From Calditrichota bacterium (lineage in GTDB: Bacteria > Zhuqueibacterota > Zhuqueibacteria > Zhuqueibacterales > Geothermadaptataceae), in NCBI GenBank assembly GCA_008501545.1, contig QQUM01000678.1, positions 1-8,582 of the forward strand: DNA of 8,582 nucleotides, given 5' to 3'. Position 1 is the stretch's first letter, and every line of letters starts with the position of its first letter. The notes under the pieces are model-generated. The model ran no database searches. It worked only from the letters and a program-made list of their open reading frames with translations, and was not told the origin of the DNA. A program made the translations under genes and the position numbers. Shown here one piece after another: positions 1-6,017 of this stretch.

Positions 1-289
1 AAAAGTCGGTCTCAAGGATCGAAGCGAACATAAACCTGGTGAATTATCCGGTGGTGAGCAGCAACGCGTTGCTGTTGCCCGTGCTTTAATGAATGCGCCT
101 AAACTTATTCTCGCGGATGAGCCATCCGGCAATCTGGATCGCAATTCTGCTGACGATTTGCATAAATTGTTGTGGAACTTGAGCCGTAAAGAGGCGCAGA
201 CGATTATCGTTGTGACGCACAACATGGAACTGGCACGAATGGCAGACAGGCGGATACGCTTGCGAGACGGCCAGGCATTCGAGGAATAA
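1..289 (+). CDS. lolD: LolD-like lipoprotein-release ABC transporter ATP-binding protein, 3' part only
   Basis: The reading frame is open from base 2 and gives the last 95 residues of an ABC ATPase; the 5' part, including Walker A and the Q-loop, lies outside the window. Visible in order are the ABC signature [15 protein letters not shown] (visible residues 15-29), Walker B LILADEP (35-41, catalytic Glu40), the D-loop SGNLD (42-46) and the switch histidine in VVTHN (His73). The segment before the signature ([20 protein letters not shown]) and the short C-terminus fit the LolD/MacB-type subfamily of about 220-235 residues. In LolCDE this ATPase sits at the inner membrane and powers release of lipoproteins towards the outer membrane. 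The stop codon lies 2 nt before mcsA, so the two are probably co-transcribed. Other members of the FtsE/LolD/MacB group cannot be excluded from this fragment. Confidence 0.8.
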   Translation, partial: KVGLKDRSEHKPGELSGGEQQRVAVARALMNAPKLILADEPSGNLDRNSADDLHKLLWNLSRKEAQTIIVVTHNMELARMADRRIRLRDGQAFEE

Positions 290-291
290 AT

Positions 292-819
292 ATGTCCGAA
301 AAAAGATGTCAGATTTGCGAAATGCATAAAGCAACCATGAAAGTTAAAGCGACGAAAAACGGTGAAGAAGTTGAGTTGCATATTTGCAACGACTGCGCCC
401 GTTTTAAGGGACTGGTTGCAGATAAAAAAGGATCAGAGAGCGAACTGGCAGATTTTTTTAAAAATGCGTCGGTGAATATTCTTGGAACCGATCCGGAGAG
501 TGAAGCAAAAAAATTTGATGATTTGGAATGTTCCAATTGCGGATTAACGTTTAATGATTTTCAAAGAGAAGGCTTGTTCGGTTGTTCCACTTGTTATGAA
601 ACCTTTCAGGATGAGCTTGATATTCTGTTGAAACGCATTCATGGAAGCAGCCGGCATATCGGTTCGCGTCCCAGGCCTTTACGGGTCATAGCCAACCAAC
701 CGGATTTGGCTGCTTTAAAACAGGAGTTACACACAGCTATTCGTCAGGAAAACTTTGAACGTGCGGCCGATTTTCGTGATCTGATACGTGATCTGGAGCG
801 GGAGCAGAACAATGAGTGA
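292..819 (+). CDS. mcsA: McsA, zinc-binding activator of protein-arginine kinase McsB
   Basis: This 175-residue protein has the standard McsA layout. There are two pairs of Cys-x-x-Cys zinc knuckles, at Cys6/Cys9 with Cys32/Cys35 and at Cys80/Cys83 with Cys98/Cys101. A linker follows, then a C-terminal UVR (UvrB/UvrC) helical motif at about residues 140-172, with the core QENFERAADFRD. In the known family McsA binds and activates the kinase McsB and helps it work with ClpC, in the cytoplasm. The start ATG is preceded by GAGGA at 281-285 with a 6-nt spacer, and that sequence lies inside the end of the lolD reading frame. The stop overlaps the start of mcsB by 8 nt, which indicates translational coupling. 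Length and all eight cysteines match the family; nothing looks degraded. A stand-alone UVR protein of other function is unlikely because mcsB follows at once. Confidence 0.93.
   Translation: MSEKRCQICEMHKATMKVKATKNGEEVELHICNDCARFKGLVADKKGSESELADFFKNASVNILGTDPESEAKKFDDLECSNCGLTFNDFQREGLFGCSTCYETFQDELDILLKRIHGSSRHIGSRPRPLRVIANQPDLAALKQELHTAIRQENFERAADFRDLIRDLEREQNNE
800..804 (+). promoter_or_regulatory. Ribosome binding site that fixes the mcsB start at 812
   Basis: GGGAG lies 7 nt before the ATG at 812. The frame is open from an earlier ATG at 788, but that codon has no comparable Shine-Dalgarno sequence and would add eight residues deep inside mcsA. The 812 start gives an ATGAGTGA overlap with the mcsA stop, typical of coupled genes. 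Confidence 0.75.
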
Positions 820-1942
820 TGGAAATATGCCAATGAAAGACTCGATGGAAAATAATATTCCGGAGTTTGAATCACAGCACATGCCTCCTGAACTGAGTCA
901 TTATTTTGGGCAAATTCCTGTCTGGCTTGACCGGGCGGAAGATGGAGATAATATCATTCTGTCGACTCGCATTCGTCTGGCAAGAAATCTGAAAAGTATT
1001 CCCTTTCCCGGCCGTGCAAAGCGGGAACAGTTGCGCGCAGTTATAAATCGTTCGAAGGCCGCACTCAATCGGATTCAAATCTGTAAAGAAATGACGGCAT
1101 TTGAGAAAAATGAACTCTTGCCACTGTACAAAAAAGCCTTTGTCGAGCGTCGGATTATCAGTCCTGTATTTTCGGACAATGATCAAATTGGTATGGTTGC
1201 CATCGATCCCGATGAAGAATTGGCGATTATGGTAAATGAGGAAGATCATTTACGGATTCAGGCAGTACAGGCAGGATTAAGCCTGCAGGAAGCATGGCGA
1301 CAGATTTCTCGACTGGATGATGAGTTGAGCGAGTACATGGATTTCGCATTTATGCCGCAGTTTGGCTATCTTACATCCTGCCCGACGAATACCGGCACAG
1401 GGATGCGCGCATCGATTCTTATTCATTTGCCAGCCCTTTCCATGGCTGATGAAATCGATGCGACGATTAAAAAACTTGCACCAAATGAAATCGCTGTGCG
1501 TGGTTTTTATGGTGAAGGAACAGATTTTGTTGGCAATATTTATCAGATATCAAATCAATTAACTTTGGGACGGACTGAAGCGTCGGTCGTGGACCGACTT
1601 GAAGTCGTTGCTGATAAATTTTCAGAAATGGAACAAGAAGCCCGGGATCGGTTGTTAGAACAACAGCGGGAAGAAATTGAAGATCGTGTGTATCGTTCAC
1701 TGGCAATTTTAAAGAACGCACGCTTGTTGAGTTCTGAAGAATTCATGAAGTATATTTCCATGTTGATGCTCGGCGTCGATCTTGAGATTCTCGATGAAAT
1801 CAGCTCTCTGGAATTGAAAAAACTGATGATATTTACACAACCAGCGCACATGCAAATCATGTATCAGGCGTCATCCGATCTGCAATCCCGGGATGCGTTA
1901 CGTGCGCAAATAGTTCGGCAAAAAATTAACAGTATCGCTTAA
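812..1942 (+). CDS. mcsB: McsB, protein-arginine kinase
   Basis: The 376-residue product is an ATP:guanido phosphotransferase of the McsB type. It phosphorylates arginine side chains of proteins and marks them for ClpC-ClpP. Seen in order: the nucleotide-binding arginine motif STRIRLARN (residues 51-59), the acidic catalytic motif NEEDHLRIQ (142-150), the active-site cysteine in CPTNTGTGMRAS (Cys190), GFYGEGTDFVGN further on, and a C-terminal RDALRA (360-365). The last matches the RDxxRA motif that forms the allosteric phospho-arginine pocket in Firmicute McsB. Cys190 and this motif are both shifted by about 23 positions from B. subtilis McsB (Cys167, Arg337), so the core spacing is conserved and only the N-terminus is longer. 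Phosphagen kinases such as arginine or creatine kinase are excluded by the RDxxRA motif and the mcsA/clpC neighbours. Alternative in-frame ATGs at 827, 833, 845 and 881 would shorten the extension. Confidence 0.94.
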   Translation: MSDGNMPMKDSMENNIPEFESQHMPPELSHYFGQIPVWLDRAEDGDNIILSTRIRLARNLKSIPFPGRAKREQLRAVINRSKAALNRIQICKEMTAFEKNELLPLYKKAFVERRIISPVFSDNDQIGMVAIDPDEELAIMVNEEDHLRIQAVQAGLSLQEAWRQISRLDDELSEYMDFAFMPQFGYLTSCPTNTGTGMRASILIHLPALSMADEIDATIKKLAPNEIAVRGFYGEGTDFVGNIYQISNQLTLGRTEASVVDRLEVVADKFSEMEQEARDRLLEQQREEIEDRVYRSLAILKNARLLSSEEFMKYISMLMLGVDLEILDEISSLELKKLMIFTQPAHMQIMYQASSDLQSRDALRAQIVRQKINSIA

Positions 1943-2031
1943 ATCCGGCTTTACTTTTTGGAATGAACTTACTAAGTTTAAAATCGAGTATAGAACATAT
2001 TAAGTCATACGTCAACCACGGAGTCCGTTAG
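1943..2031 (+). promoter_or_regulatory. mcsB-clpC gap with clpC ribosome binding site
   Basis: This 89-nt, AT-rich spacer is the largest gap within the lolD-mcsA-mcsB-clpC block. It contains GGAG at 2020-2023, 8 nt before the clpC ATG, a good Shine-Dalgarno sequence. TATAGA at 1989-1994 resembles a -10 element, but no acceptable -35 hexamer lies 16-18 nt upstream, so a separate clpC promoter is possible but not shown. I see neither a CIRCE inverted repeat nor the tandem GGTCAAA heptamers of a CtsR operator. There is also no terminator-like hairpin, so read-through from mcsB is likely. Confidence 0.45.
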
Positions 2032-4536
2032 ATGAAAAACAATTTTTCCAGTCGTGTTCAAATGGTGATTCAATTTTCACGTGAAGAAGCGTTGCGACTT
2101 GGACATGATTATATAGGCACTGAACATTTGCTGCTTGGATTAATCCGTGAAGGTGAAGGAATCGCTGTGGAGATTTTGCGCAATTTAGGCTCGGATCTCG
2201 ATGATGTAAAACGTGCTGTTGAGGATGCAGTGAAAACCACAGGTGAAACCATGACGATTGGTAACATCCCCTTTACCAAACGCGCTGAGAAAATCCTGAA
2301 AATGGCCTATGTTGAGGCTGAAAAATATAAATCCGATATAATTGGAACGGAACACCTTCTCCTGGCACTTGTGAAAGAAAAAGACGGTGTCGCTGCCCAG
2401 ATATTGCTCAACTTTGAAGTAAATTATGATTCCGTTCGTGAAGAACTTGAAAATATTTTGCGGGGCACACCTTCATCGAAAGAAGGTGGCCAGCAGCGGT
2501 CAAAAACACCGGCCCTGGACCACTTCGGACGTGATCTGACAGTGCTTGCACGTAAGAATAGCCTTGATCCAGTGATTGGTCGCGCAAAAGAAATCGAACG
2601 TGTGGCCCAGATTTTAAGTCGCCGTAAAAAGAATAATCCCGTGCTTATTGGTGAACCGGGTGTTGGGAAAACCGCCATCGCAGAAGGGTTGGCACTGCGT
2701 ATCGTTGAGCGCAAGGTGCCGCGCATTTTGCACAACAAGCGCGTTGTCACGCTCGACCTGGGTGCTATCGTCGCGGGCACGAAATACCGCGGTCAGTTTG
2801 AAGAACGAATGAAAGCAATTATGAATGAGCTTTCCCGGGCAAAGGATGTCATCCTGTTTATCGACGAATTGCATACAATCGTTGGAGCGGGGGGAGCAAG
2901 TGGTTCTCTCGATGCCTCGAATATGTTCAAACCTGCCCTTTCCCGTGGTGAGTTGCAATGTATTGGCGCCACAACACTTGATGAATATCGTCAATATATT
3001 GAAAAAGATGGCGCTCTCGAACGCCGTTTCCAAAAGATTATGGTTGAACCACCATCACCGGAAGAAGCCATACAGATTATTTATGGTCTGAGGGAACGTT
3101 ATGAAGAGCATCACAAAGTGCGATACAACAATGATGCGCTTGAAGCGACTGTGAAGCTTTCCGAGCGTTATATCAGTGATCGGTTTTTACCTGATAAAGC
3201 CATCGATGTGCTGGATGAGTCCGGTGCACGTGTTCACCTTGCAAACATCGTTGTGCCGAAAGAGATTACCAATCTCGAAGAAGATATTAAAAAAACACGC
3301 AGTGAAAAAGACATGGTGATTAAAAACCAGGAATTTGAACGGGCTGCGGTTTTGCGTGATACAGAAAAACGCCTGAATCGAAAACTTGATCAGGCAAAAC
3401 GCAAGTGGCGGGAACAAGAGGATGACATCGTAGCCACTGTCAATGAGGATGATATAGCCGACGTTGTTGCGATGATGACCGGCATCCCGGTACGTCGTGT
3501 TTCCCAGTCGGAAAATGAAAAAATTCTCAAAATGGAAGAAGCCCTGAAAAAACGCATCGTTGGTCAGGATGATGTTGTTCATCTGCTTTCCAAAGCGATT
3601 CGCCGAACACGAGCGGGATTGAAAGATCCAAATCGCCCGATCGGTTCATTTATTTTTCTTGGTCCTACGGGTGTAGGAAAAACGCAATTAACCAAAGAAC
3701 TGGCGATGTATCTTTTCGAGAAGGAAGATTCACTCATTCGTCTGGATATGTCGGAGTATATGGAGAAATTTTCAGTATCCCGCTTGACGGGAGCGCCTCC
3801 CGGTTATGTTGGTTACGAAGAAGGCGGCCAACTTACGGAAAAAGTAAGAAGGCATCCATATTCTGTCGTCCTTTTTGATGAAATTGAAAAAGCGCATCCG
3901 GATGTATTTAACTTGCTGCTGCAAATTCTTGATGATGGCCAGTTAACAGATGGTTTAGGTCGCAAGGTCGATTTTAAAAATACGGTGTTGGTCATGACTT
4001 CTAACGTTGGCGCACGGGAAATCAAAAAATCCGGAGGTTTTGGCTTTTCTTCAGACGCTGCAGGCATTGATTTCGCCAAAATGCGCGATAAAATCATGGA
4101 AGAAGTAAAACGACTTTTCAATCCGGAATTTGTTAATCGCGTCGATGATATCGTTGTCTTCCACTCTTTGAAAAAAGAGCATATGGATAAGATTATCGAT
4201 ATTGTTATCGATGAAATGCTTACAAAGGTATCCGATCGACAAATTGAAATCAAACTGACGAAAGGTGCCAAGGATTTCCTCGTTGACAAAGGATTCGATG
4301 AAGCTTATGGTGCACGCCCCCTGAAACGTACGATTCAAAGATACATTGAGGATGAGATTGCCGAAGAAATTTTGCATGGCAACTTTGATGATGGCAGTGT
4401 CATTCAGGTAAAACGAAAAGGCGATGGCCTGGAATATGTTGAGCTGGAACGCAAAGAAATCGTTAAAAAAGATTCATCTGATGATTCTGATGACTCAGAG
4501 GATTCTAAGAAAGAAAAAACGAAAGAAATCAGCTAA
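2032..4536 (+). CDS. clpC: ClpC, two-ring AAA+ unfoldase of the Clp protease
   Basis: The 834-residue protein has full ClpC architecture. The N domain has two Clp repeats, each with a GTEHLLL motif (Glu31 and Glu107); the equivalents in B. subtilis, Glu32 and Glu106, bind phospho-arginine. AAA domain 1 has Walker A GEPGVGKT (207-214) and Walker B ILFIDE (274-279). A UVR/middle coiled domain lies around 416-451 (core [12 protein letters not shown], Phe435). AAA domain 2 has Walker A GPTGVGKT (544-551), Walker B VVLFDE (612-617) and sensor-2 GARPLKR (760-766). GGFGF at 668-672 sits where the ClpP-docking loop (VGF in B. subtilis) is found. The UVR domain separates it from ClpB, which has a much longer middle domain, and from ClpA, which lacks one. 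It should unfold McsB-tagged proteins and feed them to ClpP, which is not encoded here. The last 23 residues form an unusual Ser/Asp/Lys tail. The AUG start has GGAG 8 nt upstream. Confidence 0.97.
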   Translation: MKNNFSSRVQMVIQFSREEALRLGHDYIGTEHLLLGLIREGEGIAVEILRNLGSDLDDVKRAVEDAVKTTGETMTIGNIPFTKRAEKILKMAYVEAEKYKSDIIGTEHLLLALVKEKDGVAAQILLNFEVNYDSVREELENILRGTPSSKEGGQQRSKTPALDHFGRDLTVLARKNSLDPVIGRAKEIERVAQILSRRKKNNPVLIGEPGVGKTAIAEGLALRIVERKVPRILHNKRVVTLDLGAIVAGTKYRGQFEERMKAIMNELSRAKDVILFIDELHTIVGAGGASGSLDASNMFKPALSRGELQCIGATTLDEYRQYIEKDGALERRFQKIMVEPPSPEEAIQIIYGLRERYEEHHKVRYNNDALEATVKLSERYISDRFLPDKAIDVLDESGARVHLANIVVPKEITNLEEDIKKTRSEKDMVIKNQEFERAAVLRDTEKRLNRKLDQAKRKWREQEDDIVATVNEDDIADVVAMMTGIPVRRVSQSENEKILKMEEALKKRIVGQDDVVHLLSKAIRRTRAGLKDPNRPIGSFIFLGPTGVGKTQLTKELAMYLFEKEDSLIRLDMSEYMEKFSVSRLTGAPPGYVGYEEGGQLTEKVRRHPYSVVLFDEIEKAHPDVFNLLLQILDDGQLTDGLGRKVDFKNTVLVMTSNVGAREIKKSGGFGFSSDAAGIDFAKMRDKIMEEVKRLFNPEFVNRVDDIVVFHSLKKEHMDKIIDIVIDEMLTKVSDRQIEIKLTKGAKDFLVDKGFDEAYGARPLKRTIQRYIEDEIAEEILHGNFDDGSVIQVKRKGDGLEYVELERKEIVKKDSSDDSDDSEDSKKEKTKEIS

Positions 4537-4557
4537 GTTCTTATAATTGTACACCAT

Positions 4558-4592
4558 AAAACCGGCTGCGCTCCTGCGTATCCGGTTTTTTT
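4558..4592 (+). terminator. Rho-independent terminator of the clpC transcript
   Basis: AAAACCGG (4558-4565) pairs with CCGGTTTT (4582-4589) around a 16-nt loop that can form a small inner GCG/TGC stem. The stem runs into a seven-T tract (4586-4592), followed by further T-rich sequence. It begins 21 nt after the clpC stop, the expected place for the end of this operon. With the flanking A and T runs it may work in both directions, but no gene converges on it here. Confidence 0.85.
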
Positions 4593-4711
4593 GTTTTATT
4601 TATTTTAGCTTGCACAGTAAAACGGCAGATGCTATATTTCTCCGCAAGTTGCCTTAGACAAAAAAATTGTAATCTATTTAATTTGGTGACAAAACGACCC
4701 GAAACTGATGA

Positions 4712-4799
4712 TGTTCCTCCGCATTTTATCCGATTGCTACACAACCTCGATTTGCCTCTCCGATTCTGAAAATTTCAACAACGATCATGCGGAAGAACA
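4712..4799. repeat. Imperfect inverted repeat, 13-nt arms 62 nt apart
   Basis: TGTTCCTCCGCAT at 4712-4724 is matched in inverted orientation by ATGCGGAAGAACA at 4787-4799, with 12 of 13 positions complementary. The one mismatch is C-A when read as + strand RNA but becomes a G-U wobble in a - strand transcript. The enclosed 62 nt are non-coding and hold two copies of CCGATT. It could be the stem of a structured RNA or the ends of a tiny element; neither is established. Confidence 0.4.
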
Positions 4800-4831
4800 C
4801 ATTCGGATTTCAAATTAATTTTCAAAGCCAC

Positions 4832-4843
4832 TGGTGTTCACCA
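4832..4843. promoter_or_regulatory. Short dyad TGGTGTTCACCA, possible operator
   Basis: Two perfect 5-nt half-sites, TGGTG and CACCA, flank a 2-nt centre and end 16 nt before the ATG of the OLD-family gene. Position and symmetry suit a regulator binding site between promoter and ribosome binding site. A dyad this short can also arise by chance, and no regulator gene lies nearby. Confidence 0.2.
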
Positions 4844-4859
4844 AATAACAAGGTATCTC

Positions 4860-6017
4860 ATGATAATTTCCCGAGTCTTTATTCGTGCATTCAAGTCCAT
4901 TTTTGAGCTGACCCTGCCAATTGATCCTAAAATTACCATTATTATTGGTGCAAATGAAAGTGGTAAATCTAATATTCTCAAAGCACTACTGAGCTTTTCA
5001 CCGGGTATGCCATTCGACAATACACTCACGTGCCAGTACTCAGATTATTACTACCAGGGAAAATGCCCGGAAGTGAATATTGAATTTTCAGATATCACGA
5101 AGGAAAATCGTCGTAATCTGCTGAAATTTTCCGAAGTTTTTAAAGATGTGAAAAGTTTTATTATCCGCAAAAACAGCCAGCATTTAGATGACTATCATTT
5201 TTTTGTGGGTGATACGGAAATCCCGATTGCAGATAAGGCACGTTTTCTGACCATCCTTCCCAAAGTTCTTTTCTTTGATGACATACCGCTGTTAAAAAAT
5301 CGGGCATCCCTTGAAGACCTCGTCTCCGGTAAAGAGGAGTTCCGAACGGAACGAAATTTATTGCGAATTGGGGGCATTGTCAATCCGGAAGTCATGTTCG
5401 AGGATTCCACGCGCGGTCGCCGGGCCAGCGAAGAAGCCAGCCGCCTGATTACACAGCAAATCCGGCGTGTCTGGAGTCAGGAACCCACGATTGAAGTCAA
5501 ATTGAATATTAATGGTAAAGTGCTTTACATCGATATTTCCGATGGCACAACCGTGTTCGACACCCCCGAATCGCGCAGCATGGGATTCAGGTGGTATCTG
5601 TCTTTTTACATCAATTTTATCGCGCAAACCTTTGAAGCGCGAGCAAACGAATATATTTTTCTTATCGATGAACCCGGCATACATTTGCATCCAGCCGGGC
5701 AAAAAGATTTGACCCGTGTAATGGAAGATCTCGCGATTAAAAATCAAATAATTTTCACGACACATTCCCCTTTTATGGTGAACCGGGATCACCCTCAACG
5801 GGTACGACTTATCTCAAAAGACAAAGATGGTACCCGTGTAGACAGCGAAGCTTACCGCGAAAACTGGAAGCCGCTCCGTAGTTCTATCGGCCTGATGATT
5901 GGCGATCTTTTCTTTTTTAACGACAGCGGCCTGATGGTAGAACTTCCCTCGAGAAAAATGCCATTTATGCGTAAACAACAACCGAGTCGGGGACGCAGGG
6001 ATGGCGGAGTTCGGTGA
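4860..6017 (+). CDS. OLD-family AAA ATPase lacking its TOPRIM nuclease domain
   Basis: The 385-residue product is an SMC/ABC-like ATPase of the kind in OLD (overcoming lysogenization defect) endonucleases. Seen: N-terminal beta-strand and Walker A GANESGKS (residues 30-37), a signature-like segment SMGFRW (240-245), Walker B IFLIDEP (266-272, Glu271), LHP shortly after, and the switch histidine in TTHSPF (His302). The region then reads GDLFFF (348-353) and LMVE (358-361), where family members normally enter the TOPRIM domain with VEG followed by an acidic residue. Here Glu361 is followed by 24 basic, low-complexity residues and a stop. The metal-binding TOPRIM half, roughly 200 residues or more, is missing, so nuclease activity is not expected. 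OLD-type proteins often act in phage defence or DNA repair, but no partner gene such as gajB is seen. The gene may be a truncated relic, or the ATPase may act alone. The start at 4860 has AAGG 6 nt upstream. Confidence 0.75.
   Translation: MIISRVFIRAFKSIFELTLPIDPKITIIIGANESGKSNILKALLSFSPGMPFDNTLTCQYSDYYYQGKCPEVNIEFSDITKENRRNLLKFSEVFKDVKSFIIRKNSQHLDDYHFFVGDTEIPIADKARFLTILPKVLFFDDIPLLKNRASLEDLVSGKEEFRTERNLLRIGGIVNPEVMFEDSTRGRRASEEASRLITQQIRRVWSQEPTIEVKLNINGKVLYIDISDGTTVFDTPESRSMGFRWYLSFYINFIAQTFEARANEYIFLIDEPGIHLHPAGQKDLTRVMEDLAIKNQIIFTTHSPFMVNRDHPQRVRLISKDKDGTRVDSEAYRENWKPLRSSIGLMIGDLFFFNDSGLMVELPSRKMPFMRKQQPSRGRRDGGVR
6003..6009 (+). promoter_or_regulatory. Ribosome binding site for the GTG start at 6014
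   Basis: GGCGGAG lies 4 nt before the GTG at 6014, a slightly short spacing. The GTG overlaps the TGA of the upstream ATPase gene (GTGA, 6014-6017), which suggests translational coupling. The nearby ATG at 6001 is in another frame and ends after eleven codons, so it is not the start. The next in-frame GTG (6059) would remove the conserved N-terminal LTDVTGI segment. Confidence 0.55.

Larger units (their letters stand above)
4593..4859. other. Non-coding interval between the clpC terminator and the OLD-family gene
   Basis: With the terminator this makes a 323-nt gap between genes. I see no credible gene: the reading frames that cross it run through the terminator or antisense into the following gene and resemble nothing. 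It holds a 13-nt imperfect inverted repeat (4712-4724 and 4787-4799), the compact dyad TGGTGTTCACCA (4832-4843), and AAGG at 4850-4853, which serves as ribosome binding site for the ATG at 4860 with a 6-nt spacer. A promoter for the downstream gene is expected here because of the terminator upstream, but no hexamer pair convinced me. Confidence 0.5.

Noticed and set aside
788..811. Upstream ATG at 788 as the mcsB start
   Set aside because: No ribosome binding site; the 812 start has GGGAG at 7 nt and a coupled overlap with the mcsA stop.
2032..4536. Whether the unfoldase is ClpB or ClpA
   Set aside because: Its short UVR-type middle domain, paired GTEHLLL motifs and mcsAB neighbours are those of ClpC.
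4654..4685. AT-rich stretch TTAGAC...TATTTA as a promoter for the OLD-like gene
   Set aside because: Spacer lengths do not fit any pair of hexamers, and it lies nearly 200 nt from the start codon.
4541..4744. 67-codon reading frame on the - strand in the gap after clpC
   Set aside because: It runs through the terminator hairpin, lacks recognisable protein features and has no good ribosome binding site.
4838..5029. 63-codon - strand frame across the start of the OLD-like gene
   Set aside because: It lies opposite the conserved Walker A coding sequence and resembles nothing; an antisense shadow.
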